A stretch of 64,000 nucleotides of DNA from Allomyces macrogynus ATCC 38327 (Eukaryota; Blastocladiomycota; Blastocladiomycetes; Blastocladiales; Blastocladiaceae): the NCBI GenBank assembly GCA_000151295.1, contig GG745343.1, positions 795,045 to 859,044 on the forward strand, given 5' to 3'. The notes beneath the pieces are model-generated. The model was given only the letters and a program-made list of their open reading frames with translations, was not told where the DNA came from and did no database searches. The position numbers and the translations under genes are program-made. Positions 12,760 through 23,857 of the stretch are shown here, piece by piece. The first letter of the stretch is position 1; each line of letters opens with the position of its first letter.

Positions 12760-13830
12760 TTACGCGTCGTCATGCATCGGAAACATGATCTCGTCGTCGC
12801 CCGGCGCCGGGGAACTCGGCAGCGTCGAGACCGTCGATGCCGACGTCGATGCCGGCGCGCTCGCACCACTCACGGGCCCAGCGGCACCGTTCGCGACCGC
12901 GGCCGCCGCGGCTGCCACCACCGCAGCCGTCCCGACGGGCACGGCCCCACCGGGCATCCGGTGCGCGTTACTCCCGCCCTGCGCGCGCCACTGCGCCTGG
13001 TGCTCGGCGCGGTGCGCCGCGAGGGACGTGGCCGTGCGCAGCACCTTGCCACACTCGTCGCACAGGTACAGGTCCGACGAAGCTGAGGCAGCATTGCCCA
13101 TGGTCGCCGTGATCGACAGCGATGACCGCCGCCGCGTGCGCGCGGAACCGCTGAGCGCCGCGCTCAGGACCGACGGTTGCCCGGGCGTGTTGGCGGGCGT
13201 CGGGGCGTGCGGGACGGGGCCTGGGGACGTCGAGAGGGTCGCCATGGCGGCGGTCATGGGTGCCAGATACGACGGGGCCACGGGAGTCGTCGCGGGCGCG
13301 ACCAGTCCCGACGTCAGGTGCGTCGGCGTCGTCGGCGTCGTCCCGAGGAAGCTCGACCCGAGTGGGACCGACGTGGGCGTCGGGGTCGCCGAGAACGGGT
13401 CAGAGTTGAACGCGAGTTGCCGCTCGTAGACCGACGATGAGAGCGCCGGCAGGGCTGCCGCAACAGCTGCGGGGGTTGCGACCGACGAAGCAGCAGCGGC
13501 CGCATGCATATAGCTGGCATCAACAAATGAGCTGGCAGGAGTAGGAGCGGGCGCGGCCGGGTACGGGTCAAAGCGCGTGGCACGCAGCGACGTGCCGAGC
13601 GAGGACCCGAGCAAGTGCGGGTTGGGCGTGACGGGCGTGCCGTGCGGCGGAATCAGGCCCGACGAAAACGGTGCCGGTGACGAGGGCGTCATGAGCAGCG
13701 GAACGGACGACTTGGTCAGCGACGCGCCGAGGGCGGGGACCACGTCGACCTCCTCATCGTCGAGCGACGACGACGCAAGGTGCGCCTTGCTCGGGATGGC
13801 AATGGGCGCGGCGGACGGGGTACCGAGCAT
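12760..13830 (-). CDS. Single C2H2 zinc finger, Ser/Pro/Ala-rich putative transcription factor
   Basis: Intronless frame of 356 residues from the ATG at 13830. Most of it is low-complexity Ser/Thr/Pro/Ala sequence. One canonical C2H2 finger, CDECGKVLRTATSLAAHRAEH, lies near residue 265-285 after a basic Ser-rich patch (ARTRRRSSLS, a possible PKA or nuclear-localisation site). The tail is Ala-rich and ends acidic (DDEIMFPMHDDA). A lone finger could bind DNA weakly, RNA or protein; no target can be inferred. The frame stays open upstream to 14337, but codon bias drops above 13830 and the sequence there looks like a pyrimidine-rich leader. Confidence 0.7.
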   Translation of the reverse strand: MLGTPSAAPIAIPSKAHLASSSLDDEEVDVVPALGASLTKSSVPLLMTPSSPAPFSSGLIPPHGTPVTPNPHLLGSSLGTSLRATRFDPYPAAPAPTPASSFVDASYMHAAAAASSVATPAAVAAALPALSSSVYERQLAFNSDPFSATPTPTSVPLGSSFLGTTPTTPTHLTSGLVAPATTPVAPSYLAPMTAAMATLSTSPGPVPHAPTPANTPGQPSVLSAALSGSARTRRRSSLSITATMGNAASASSDLYLCDECGKVLRTATSLAAHRAEHQAQWRAQGGSNAHRMPGGAVPVGTAAVVAAAAAAVANGAAGPVSGASAPASTSASTVSTLPSSPAPGDDEIMFPMHDDA

Positions 13831-14706
13831 CGTGACGGAGACGAGTTCGACGCGGGCTCGCGAGAGAGGGAGAAGACAGAGAGGGAACCAACAGCGAGCA
13901 GAAGAACACGTCAAGCGTCGCCTTGACCTCCTACACAAGTGAACAATTGCCAGCACCACGTCCCACGCGGCCATCGGCACCGAGTCAGTCTTGTGCATAT
14001 GCATTGCCGAAGTCGTCGGGCGCGCACAGCGTCGTTCGGCGGCAGCGGTGCGCGTGTGCGGGTACGGACGGGGGCTCGACAGGGGGCCAAGGCGGCCGCA
14101 CAGGGCCCGCGTGTGGCTCTGTTGCGAGTTACACGCTTCTTGCGTCGTCGCGCGGCGTCCGCTGCCGCTGCTCGTCCGCTCCGCGTTGCACAGCACGGCG
14201 GACAGCAGGAACGGGCACAGCACGCGCACCGCGGCCAGGCCGCACGTGGCAAAGAGGGGCCGCAAGTCGCACGGACCTTGCGTGACTGTGGCGGCAACTG
14301 GGTTGGTGGTTGTTTGGCGGGCGTTCGCTGCAGGCACGCGGGTGGGTGGAGTGCGCTGGGACCGAGCTGGTGCCGCGATGCGAGGAAGACGACAGCGCGG
14401 TGGTGCTTGCTGCGGTTCAAGAGCGAGAGGGCGGTATGGGGGGAGAGGGAGGAGAGAACTGGTGGGCTGCAGGAGAGCAAGTCGATGGCTGTCAAGTGCA
14501 GTCGGGGCTTGCCCTCCACTTCACTTCATTTTCGACTCCTGGTTGTCCGCCTCGCACGCGCCCTCTCGCCGCGCACAATTACACCGTGACCGTGACGATC
14601 CCTGCAGCCGCGGGACGGGTCCGGGCGTCGCCCATCATGCCGGCCCTGCCGTCATCCAAATGGTCTACAATAATGTATTCGGCCCGGGACGTGCTCCCCA
14701 CACCCA
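13831..14706. other. Leader/promoter of the C2H2 gene and 3' flank of the dynamin gene
   Basis: Open frames occur on both strands, but none has a recognisable domain. A minus-strand leader rich in TCTC lies just before the C2H2 ATG. Nothing else supported. Confidence 0.45.
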
Positions 14707-17095
14707 TCAGTATGCCTGCGCAATCACCTCCATGGCGCGCTGGTAGACGGCGAGCTGCGCGCGACACGCCTCGCGCTGCTTGACGAGCGCCGGGTTCTCC
14801 TGCAGCAGCTCCGGCAGCATCTCGTCGCGGTAGAGCGCCTCGACGAGCCGTGTCTGCAGCATCCCGAGCGTATCGTTCACCAACAGATGCATGACCGCCT
14901 TGGGCACCGCATCCGCCAGCGTCTTCTTGACAATGCCGAAATACGAAGTGATCAGCGACCGAATCAGCGCAATAGTAAACTCTTCCGGATCGCGATCACT
15001 GCCATGCGCGCCGCGCTCCGTCGACGCGGCACGGCGCGGACGCGCGGCGCTCGCGACCGACATGTTGTCGTCATCGTCACCGCCGTCTCCGCCGGCTTCG
15101 CTCGATGGGGCCGCGGGGACACGGCGGCCGTTGAGACTGGGTCCCCCTGGCGGCGCACTGCCGCTAGTTCGCGCCCCCGGCTGCTTGCCCAAACATGAAC
15201 GTGAAGAACCCCGTCACCGGTCGCGCCCGTTGATTGCCGCTGCCGACCCCCGCCCGCGGATCCCGCGGCCCCCGGCGACGCTGCCGTCCCGACCGCCGAC
15301 GGCGGCGCGGTCGTACCATCGTACACGGGCGAGACCGCAGCCCCACGCGTGCTTGCCACTGCGCCGCTGGCCCCGCTGGGTCCCGCCGAGTACTGGTGCG
15401 CGAGCCGGCGCATATGGTCGTTGGCCGCGTCCCGGCGCTTGCGATCGCGCGCGTACTTCTTTTCGAGCTGCGCGACGGCGCGCGCACCGCCAATGAAGTC
15501 CGGGTGTGCCGTGTTGATGTATGCCGACTGCAGCGCGACGAGCGTCTGGACAAACGACCGCGTCGGCGCGAGGTGTTCCTTGAGCAACGCCGTCACGGCC
15601 TCGACGAGGCGCGCGTGCAGCGTCGGGAATCGCTTCAGTTCCACCGAACAGCACTCGTGCGTGAGCCGCAGCAGTTCTTCGAACACGTGGTCAACGCAGT
15701 GCATCGCTGGTGCGGCCAGGCGCGCGATTTGCGGTTTGACCAGCAAGTCGAACGCGGCTTCCGGGACAAAGAAGAGCGCCGACCGCGCGCCCGTCGAGTT
15801 TTGGATCGCCGTACGGATTTCGTGCACGGTCAGAGCCGAGACCGGGTCGAGCGCATCGAGCGCGCGCGCAAACCCGTCGTGGAAAATCGCATAGATGCGC
15901 GCGCCCCCCGTCAAGTCGGTCAGAGCCGCGGCCGTGCGCGTGCCCTCGATCGACGCCTGGAACTCGGTCGCATAGAGCGCAATTAGCCGCAGGACAACGG
16001 CGTTGGGCGAGGCTGAACCCGACGCCGTGGCGGCCACCACTGCGGGCGACTCGCCGTAGGTAATCAGCTCGCTTTGCTTGGCTGCGATCAATGCCGACAG
16101 CCGCGCCTTGAGGTCCGGCAACTGCGCGCGAATGTGGTCAAGCAAAACGCTGTTGAGCGTGCGGGCCAGCGCGGCGGTCCCGCACCGCCCTGCAATCGGT
16201 GCATACGTCGGGTGCGACCCGAAAAACTGCTGCTCGCGCTTCCGCGACCACTCGAGCGTGCGCCGCGCCTCAATGTCGCGCTGCGACCGGTTCACGACCG
16301 CAACAAACCCGAGCCGCAGTGGGTAGACGCGGCCGCCGAGGATATCGAGCGCGTGCGACCCCGTTTCCATCAAGTCCACCTTGGTCAACAACCCCAGCGT
16401 GCGCAAGCCCTGCGGGTCGACTTCGCGCGCAAGCTTGAGCGAGTCGGAGTTGGCGAGATCCACGTTGGCGGGGGACACGGCGAGAATGATGCAGTTGGGC
16501 TGCAAAATGAATTTCATGATCAGGTCGCGGATCTGCAGCTCAATGTCGGACGGCTGGTCGCCGACGGGGATCTTGGTCAGGCCGGGCAGGTCGACGAGCG
16601 TCAGGTCGACGACCGACGGCGAGTGCACGCGCAGCGTGATGGGCTCGTCGGAAATGCCTTTGTTGTCGCCGGCGATGCGCGCCGTCTCGCGCTCAATCTC
16701 GCGCTTGACCTCGTCGAAATCAACAAATTGCTGGCCCGGCAGGTGTTGGAATTCCTGGATGGAGAGTGCGAGCAGCGAGCGGGTCAGGCAAGGGTCCCTT
16801 TCATCTGTCTGTGGAAAGTCAGGCGCATCCATACCGCCCACTCATCGGGCTCGTCAGGCGCATCCGGGTCGACGGGCGCATAGGACAGTTGCAAGATCAG
16901 CGGCCGGCGCGTGACAATGCCGGCGCCCTTGGGCAAGAAATCCTTGCCGACAATGGCCTCGAGCACCGATGACTTGCCCGACGACTGTGACCCGACCACG
17001 GCAATCTGCGGCAGGTCGAGCGGCGACGTGCCGAGTTCCGACAGAATGTCCTGCAGCTGGTTGATGAGCGCAATCAGGTCTGTTGGCGCGGCCAT
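14707..17095 (-). CDS. VPS1: Dynamin-family GTPase, Vps1-like; frame shifts in the variable region
   Basis: Membrane-scission mechanoenzyme of vacuolar/endosomal transport, peroxisome fission or mitochondrial division. Exon 1 is 17095-16835; an 80-bp intron (16834-16755) precedes the rest. The GTPase domain has GSQSSGKSS, the switch ending [24 protein letters not shown] and NRSQRD. The stalk includes [14 protein letters not shown] and ends [11 protein letters not shown]. The GTPase effector domain closes the protein ([20 protein letters not shown]). LPGQQF and [15 protein letters not shown] resemble Vps1 more than Dnm1. Between stalk and GED the reading frame moves twice, near 15240-15300 and again near 15165-15195, leaving a total not divisible by three. 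The peptide [11 protein letters not shown] in the middle frame looks genuine. Sequencing errors, a missed intron or true damage could explain this. About 769 residues if corrected. Confidence 0.82.
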
Positions 17096-17681
17096 CTTGA
17101 TAGTTGGTGGTTGGTGGAGGTTGTCGAGCGATGGGACCGCGGTTTGCCGCAAACTGGCGCGGCGCGGTGGAGAACGGAGGTCACGCCGTCGATTGCCGGT
17201 ACTTGCGCGCGTGTCCGGCGGGGTCGTTGGGTGTTGAGCGGCCGTCGCAGTGTGAAATAATCGAAACTGACGGTGGGGGTGGAGCCTGGACGTGATCTTC
17301 TGTTGCCGGCTGGGCCAACAAGCGCAATCAGGCAGCAGATGCCTGCGCGTATCCACGTGCCGGATGGGCAGTGCTGCGGGAGACACTGTCGCCCGTCGTG
17401 GCGCGTGGCCGCGTGACGATTCTGTCGAACCTGTCTTGTGCTTCTTGCCCTTCATGATCACCTTGCTCACACACCTTGACCTGCGTCGCGACGACCGACG
17501 ACGACGACGACGACGAGCGGCCTGTCCACAGCAACGACGAGCAGCTGCACGGAGACAAGAACAGCACGCCTCCGAGCTTGCGCTTCGCCGCCCCAAGTTG
17601 CTGCAACGACCGCGGGATCTGGCCAAAAGCGCGCGCACAAGTGCCAACCGACATTCAGCAGCGACCGCACAATCCACCAAC
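17096..17681. promoter_or_regulatory. Shared divergent promoter, dynamin (-) / NUP133 (+)
   Basis: 586 bp between two start codons facing away from each other. No TATA box stands out. The stretch contains a GAC/CGA-rich run at 17494-17520. Regulation of both genes must lie largely here. Confidence 0.5.
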
Positions 17682-20600
17682 ATGATGCCCACGTTCCGTC
17701 CGCAAACGCCGAGAGCGTCCTACATTCCGGCGGGCGCGCGCACGCCCATTGCGCCCGGCAAGCTCGCCGCCAAGTCGGTGTTTGGCGACGTTCGCGTCAC
17801 GCATGCGCTGCCAATCAGCGTGCGCAACGAAGTCCTTGGTAATTACCTCGATTGAGTCGCAAGATTCGGCCATTCTGTTTCCTGACGCTTGCTTCTCGCT
17901 TTAGCCGCGCCGGGATCGGTCCACGGCGCCCTGTGCACGGCCACCTCGACCGCCGCGATTGCCACGGCCTTGGCGTGCCATCTCTGGAACTTTGAGGACG
18001 ATGCCGACGTGCAAGTGCTCGAGTACCCACCGACCTTTGCCGCGGCGGCCGAGCGTATCGCGAACCCACCAGCACCATCGCGCTCGCCGGCCCGGGACAC
18101 GAGTTACCGCTACGACGACGACGAGGACGAGTCCATGGACGTGGACACGACCGCGAGCGAGCTTGGGTCGGCCGATCTGGGCGTGGGCGCGACAACGCAC
18201 CCGCGCACGCCGCACGCGCCCTCGCCGCACGGTCCGCACGTTTACCTGGCCCCCGTCGACCCGTCGTTCTGTGCCGTGATTGTGACACTGCCGACGACTG
18301 GCGAGCTGCTCGTCTTCCCGGACCCGCTTACGGCACCGGTCCACCTCGAAATCCCGCCGATGCCCGCTGGCAGTTATGTCCCGACCCCGTTCCTGACGCC
18401 GCGTGAGTACTCGCCCATTGATCCGATCGTCTCCGTTGCCGTGACCGGGAGCACGGTCCTGGTCGCGACGCGCACGCGCCTGTTTGCCATGTTCCTTGGC
18501 GGCTCGAACCCGATCACGCTGGTCCCCGTGCAGCGGCCGTGGGGAGGTATTTTGTCAAGCTTCAAGCGTGCCGTGGGTGGCAGCCGCGCCGAAGCCGAGG
18601 CCGTGGTCGCTGCGACCGCCTACGCGGGCCAGTTTTACGTGCTCACCTACAGCAACCTTGAGCGGTGGGAGCCGCGCGGTGTTGCGCGCGACTTTGACGC
18701 GGCGCGCGGCCGCGGGCCGCAACTCGTCTTGCAGGAACAGTCGGCGCACTCGCTCGTGAATGTGCGCGACCTTGACGCAACGCTCGTCGACGTGCGGGCG
18801 CTGGTCGTGGACGATATTGGTGCCGTGGTCGTGTCGGAGATTGAGAACGAGGAGGAGGTGGGCGGCGACCATGCGCTCCTGTGTGCCTTATTCGATGCGC
18901 CGTTCAAGACCAACGTGAACGCGCAGTTCCGGCAACTCGAGTTGACCGATCCGACGGCCGTGGGTGTTGTGCGTCTGGCGACTGGCCAGATTGTGGCCGC
19001 GAACGCGACGGGTGTCGAGATCTACGACGCGGCCGCTGACATGCATGACGCATTCGAGTGGGCGTCGGGCGCGCACGAACTCGTTGCGGCCGTGCTTGGG
19101 GCCGAGAACAAGGCGCACTTCCTTGACGTGAGCCAAGGGATCTTGGAACTCGTGCCGCGGCGCAGCAATAACCTGTCGCGCTCTTCGCGCCGTTCTGCCG
19201 CGGGCGATGCCGAGCAGGTGGACCTGGCCAAGACGTCGATTGATGAGCTCAACTCGATCGTCTACTTTGGCTGCAAGCCGTCGCGCGACATGCCCGCCAT
19301 TTCCGAGCACGAGATGGCCCAGTATGCGCACGATCTGTTGCACGCCCCGCTCTATGTCGACGATGACCCGTACATGCGCGCCGACCAGCAGCGCGAGTAC
19401 TTTGGCAATTATTTGCGGTTTTTGCGCTCTGACGCGTGCTTTGAAAGGCTCGGGCAGGCATCGCGCACGCATGTCCTCGACCAGTTATTGACCGTCGAGG
19501 CGCGCCGCGCCGTGCTCGCGTCCGACATCCCTGACGAGCTACGCTCGGTCCTGCTCTCGTGCGAGTCGGTTGCGGCCGTGCTTGACCACCTCTACGCCCG
19601 CGCCGTGGCGGCCGACGCGACCAACGTCGCGCAGCAGCTACACTTCACCATCAACCCGACCGTGGTTGCCGTGGTTCGCGGGATCACGGCCGAGGACGTG
19701 CTCAAGCAGCTGAGCGCGTTTGGCGTAGACCCCAAGCCGGTCATGGCCTCGCTCATGAAACTCGTGGACTTTAATCTCAAGACGATCGGGCCCGCGGGCA
19801 CTGGAAGCCGCCGCGACTTGGCAGCCAATCTTGGCGAGGCAGTCACGGCCATGCTCGATGCGACGCACCCGCTCCTCGCACCGCCCGTGCCCACGACCAT
19901 CCCGAGCGTTCCCAAGGCCGGCGCGCTGATCGAGGTGCCGCGCGGCGCCGCACGGCGGTTGTCGTGGGAAGAGGCCGTCGTCGCGCTCATGGACGTGTAT
20001 TCCAAGGGCGCTGCCGAGCTCGTGCACAAGTACGTGGTCCCCAGGCTGCAAGCCGTCTACCTGACGCACCAGCACGCGAACCTGCCCGCAGACCCGATAA
20101 ATGACACGGTCATCGAATGGGCGAACCAGCGCGAGCCTGCGGGCGCCGCGTTCGTCCTCTATTACTTGACGCAGCTCGTATTCGTCGACGAGGACCATCC
20201 GCGCGCGCTCGCCATGGGCCTCGCGTTCCCGCCCCTCTTCGAGAAATTCCTCGCCGCGCACCCGCCCATGGTCGTCGGCGGCCTCTACTTCCTCCAGCAG
20301 GGGCGGCTGCACGACGCCGTCAAGGATCTCCTCCTCGCTGGCCCGCAGCTCGCGTCCGTCGCGGCGCGCGGGTACGTCTACGACCTCGTCACGATGGCCG
20401 TCGGCGTCCTTGCCGCGCGTGCGACCAACGACCGCGACCGCGACACGATCGCGCGGCACGACATGGTAGTGCGCGCATACCTCCTCGCCAACGACGTGCA
20501 GGCGCGGCACGTGCACATGGGCGTGCAGGCGCTCGCCAATGCCAACAGCAGCGAGACGAAGCGGCTCCCGCCGCAGTGGGTCGCGCGCCGCATGCAGCAC

Positions 20601-21053
20601 GGCCACGCCGTCCCCGCGCCGTGGCTCGCGGAGATTTGTCCCGCAGGCACCTCGCTCGTCGATGTTGCGCACGTGCTCGTGACCATTCCCCTGGCCGCGG
20701 GCGAGCGCCGGCTCGCGCTGCGCAAGCTCTGGCGCCGCGCGATAACGGTCGCGTTCGCGCCTGGAAACCCGGCCTTGGACGCGCAGCAGCGCGAGGAGAT
20801 GTTTGAATCATTGATGGATGTCACGCAGCGCGCTGGCCGCGACGAGACGCGGTTGGTTCAGGACGAGGTGCTTAATTTGGACGCGCCTGAGGTCGAGAAG
20901 TGGTTTGGCGTGTACAAGCTCGACGCGGCGGCGCGTGCGGAAGAGCTCAAGCGCAATGTGGAGGTGTCGACGTTCCTGCGCGGGTTGAAGGCCAAGTCGT
21001 CGGCGCTGTCGGCGCTGCTCAAGACGCATTTCGCGCCGGGTGGGGCCGAGTGA
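17682..21053 (+). CDS. NUP133: Nucleoporin Nup133 homologue
   Basis: Scaffold component of the Y-complex of the nuclear pore. Exons 17682-17838 and 17905-21053 with one 66-bp intron; 1101 residues, close to the family size. The N-terminus has the Ser/Arg/Pro tail ([12 protein letters not shown]) and [12 protein letters not shown] before a beta-propeller-like region ([51 protein letters not shown]). The segment [13 protein letters not shown] matches the loop before the amphipathic segment in Nup133 N-domains. The C-terminal two thirds is alpha-helical, as expected for the stack. An acidic stretch (DDDEDESMD) interrupts the propeller. Two adjacent ATGs (17682, 17685) are possible starts. Assignment rests on overall pattern; Nup155 is the main alternative. 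Confidence 0.78.
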
Positions 21054-21258
21054 GGGTGGAGAGCGTTGTGGAGGAGGAATGTATCGTTTTGAAGTTCATT
21101 TTGCAGATGATTGAGGGTCATCCTCGCCGCAGGAATACAGCAAACGACAGCACGACAACAACAGCACGACAACAACAGCACATGACAACGACCACCTCAA
21201 CATGGTCCAGGTGACCAAGTTAAATACACCCCATGCGCGACCAAACATAGTGTACTAA

Positions 21259-21774
21259 TCAATGCTTGCGCGCCTTGCCCTGGTTGAGCAGCGCCATCTC
21301 AACGGCGGCCGCGGCCCAATCAATCCCGTGGTTGTGGCCCTTCTCCTCGCCTCTACCAATCCCGGCACGCTGCAGCGCCTGCTCCTCGGTCAAGCACGTC
21401 AAAATCCCGAAAATCACAGGCGTGCCTGACTCGAGCCCAACGTTCATGAGCGCGTGCGTCGCGGCCTCGGAAATGTACTCGAAGTGGACCGTTGCGCCCT
21501 TGATCAGGACACCAATCGGGATCACGGCGTCGTACTTGCCCTGCTTGAGCAGCGCCTTGGTCGCAAACGGCAGCTCGAATGCGCCCGGCACCTCGACAAC
21601 GTCGATGTTGCTGCGCGGGATCGCGTACTGGTTGGTCAAGGAGGACAGGACACCGTCGCGCAACGCCGACACGATCTCGACATTCCACCGCGTGTGGATT
21701 ACGAGGATCTTGAGCGCCGAAGCAGCAGCCGCGTCGTAGGCGCCGTGCGTCAGGGTCTTGGCCTTGTCGAGCAT
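21259..21774 (-). CDS. RIB4: 6,7-dimethyl-8-ribityllumazine synthase
   Basis: Penultimate enzyme of riboflavin synthesis; it condenses 5-amino-6-ribitylamino-uracil with dihydroxybutanone phosphate. Intronless, 171 residues, the normal length. Family landmarks include the aromatic-site HTRWN, the conserved VVEVPGAFELPF, then PIGVLIKGATVHFEYI with the catalytic His region, and GILTCLTEEQALQRAG near the end. Its 3' end converges on NUP133 (205 bp apart), and its start faces IDI1. Confidence 0.95.
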   Translation of the reverse strand: MLDKAKTLTHGAYDAAAASALKILVIHTRWNVEIVSALRDGVLSSLTNQYAIPRSNIDVVEVPGAFELPFATKALLKQGKYDAVIPIGVLIKGATVHFEYISEAATHALMNVGLESGTPVIFGILTCLTEEQALQRAGIGRGEEKGHNHGIDWAAAAVEMALLNQGKARKH

Positions 21775-22476
21775 GGTAGAAAGGTTGGTTGGACGCTCAG
21801 GTCGCGAGTTTACTGGTCTGTGCGGGCAGTGCGGCGGCGTGCGGGGAGCGTGCTCGTTGTCAAATTCGGGGCGGCCGCGGTCGTTGTGTCGCCGCCAAGC
21901 ACGCTGCCGGGCAAGGTCGGATTGTTCAGTAATACGAGCCGCGGTGTGCCGCTTTCACACACTTGGAGCTTTTTTGACCCTTTGGATGGTCAGAGCAGTC
22001 AAAAAACCGAGGCCGTCGCCAGCGCACCGCTCAACGCCACCGCCGTCGCCGCTGCCTCCAAACCGCCACCTGCTGCCAAGTCGTCCACCATGATCCGGTC
22101 TCTTGCATCGCGCCTGTCGTTTTCTGGCCCTGCTCTCCACTGTCCACCGGCTCCGCTGCTCTTTCCGCCGCGCCGCGCCTTGCACGCTTCCAACTCGCTG
22201 CACCAATTCGCTCAAGGTCGGCCCAATTTCGCAAGATTCCGCAGCCGATGCTCTGGTGGTTTTGCGCCCCCCGCATCCACGACGTGCTCGTCCAGTTGGT
22301 CTTGGCCACGCTGTGACCGCGCTGTTTCATGGTTTCCCAAGTGAACCAATTCGTGTTGGGGCCATGCTGGACGGCGGGGTTGCAAGAATTGCCTGTGCAA
22401 CGCGTCGTCACGATGAACAACCAGCGACTGACCGGACCACCTCGACTTGGATGGATCATGACCTGCAGACTCGACC
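21775..22476. promoter_or_regulatory. Divergent region RIB4 (-) / IDI1 (+), with a possible small ORF
   Basis: It carries the promoters of both flanking genes. A plus-strand frame from the ATG at 22091 to 22344 (84 codons) begins MIRSLASRLSFSGPALHC and includes RRALHAS, which resembles a mitochondrial presequence with a cleavage site. The rest has no domain and the codon bias fades. It may be a short mitochondrial protein with missed introns, or chance. Confidence 0.35.
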
Positions 22477-23309
22477 ATGTCGCAGCCCACAGGTCAAAAG
22501 GCCGCGGCCGCGCCGCAAATCAACGCCAACGGCGAGGTCCAGCTCGACGGCTACGACCCGGAGCAGGTTCGTCTCATCTGCTCGCCCCGGGCCGTCGCGC
22601 CCGCGATCAATGAGCACGTCGGGCTCACGACTGCTGCGTGCACCACGATGTCTAGGTCCGCTTGATGGAGGAGATGTGCATTCTCGTCGACGGCGACGAC
22701 AAGGTGGTCGGGTTCGACACCAAAAAGAACACGCACATCATGGCCAACATCGAAAAGGGCCTGTTGCACCGCGCCTTCTCCGTGTTTCTCTTCAACCACG
22801 AGAACAAGTTGCTCCTGCAGCAGCGCGCTGACGAGAAGATCACGTTCCCGGGGTACTGGACCAACACGTGCTGCTCGCACCCGCTCGCGAAAAAGGACGA
22901 GCTCAACGGTGTCCCCGGCGCCAAGACCGCGGCCGTCCGTAAGCTTGACCACGAGCTCGGCATCACTGGAGTGGCCGCGTCAGAATTGCAGTTCCTGACG
23001 CGCATCCACTACCTGGCGCCGTCCGACGCGACGTGGGGCGAGCACGAGGTTGATTACATCTTCATTGCCAAGAAGGACAAGAACGTTGCGCTGCGCCCGT
23101 CGCCGAACGAGGTCAAGGCGACGCGGTATGTGACGCCCGACGAGCTGCGCGCGCTCTTTGTCGAGGCCGAGAAGCGGCCCAACGAGGTCAAGCTCACGCC
23201 GTGGTTCCGCCTGATTTGCGAAAACTTCTTGTTCGACTGGTGGAAGCACCTCGAGGCCGGCACGCTCGCCAAGTGTGCCGAAGTCGACAAAATCCACAAG
23301 ATGGTCTAA
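22477..23309 (+). CDS. IDI1: Isopentenyl-diphosphate delta-isomerase, type I
   Basis: Converts IPP to DMAPP in the mevalonate pathway for sterols and prenyl groups. Exons 22477-22566 and 22656-23309, intron 89 bp (phase 0 at DPEQ/VRLM); 247 residues. The Nudix-like core includes CILVDGDDKVVGFDTKKN, the catalytic Cys in TNTCCSHPL, metal-binding HR...E features around LLHRAFSVFLFN, and the second catalytic glutamate region in WGEHEVDYIF. It ends FDWWKHLEAGTLA, as in yeast Idi1. No targeting peptide is evident, so it is probably cytosolic. Confidence 0.94.
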
Positions 23310-23857
23310 GCGTCGGGTTGCGCGTCGCGCGTGCGGCGCGTCCTGGCGCGGCGGGGTATTGTCGCCGACCGATGTGGAGGAGGTCACCGAGTACTGTTTG
23401 GAAGGAGACGCCGCGATTCCTTTTCTTTGATTGCCATTTGCACGCTTCGTTGACCGGTCGGGCGGCTGCACGGCATCCTTTCTCTCGCGGCTATCTTCGA
23501 CCGCAACCAGCTTGTAGTGCAAGTAAGCATTGTATTTCCACTCTCAGCTTCCCTTTGGATCGTGGCCAGGCCATCAAGGATCAAAATCGATTGATTCGCT
23601 CGCGTTCGCGGTTGGAGCAGGAGCTGGCATTGGACGTTGACGGAGAAGCAAAAGCGTCAAACAGGGCAGTGATTGAGTCAAATGATGGGGTCATTCTCAC
23701 GTGTGAGCACCATTCAGAGTATTTAAGAGCCCAGGTTGCCCCCGCATCAGCCTGATTTTTGGCACGGAGCCTGACTGGTTAGGCCAACGTGGCAGTACCA
23801 AGCATCGCATCGGAGACCCAAAGTGTTTCGTTCTCCTCCCAACATACCGCCTTCACC
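23310..23857. other. IDI1 3' flank and eL19 promoter
   Basis: No supported gene. It contains the TATA-like element at 23720-23729, then a pyrimidine-rich leader typical of ribosomal protein genes. Confidence 0.5.
23720..23729 (+). promoter_or_regulatory. TATA-like element TATTTAAGAG before eL19
   Basis: The identical 10-mer occurs at 41719-41728, 151 bp before the MICU1 ATG. Here it is 138 bp before the preferred split start codon of eL19. The match in sequence and spacing suggests a core promoter element. Confidence 0.5.

Noticed and set aside
19638..20672. 344-codon minus-strand open frame
   Set aside because: Antisense shadow of NUP133 exon 2.
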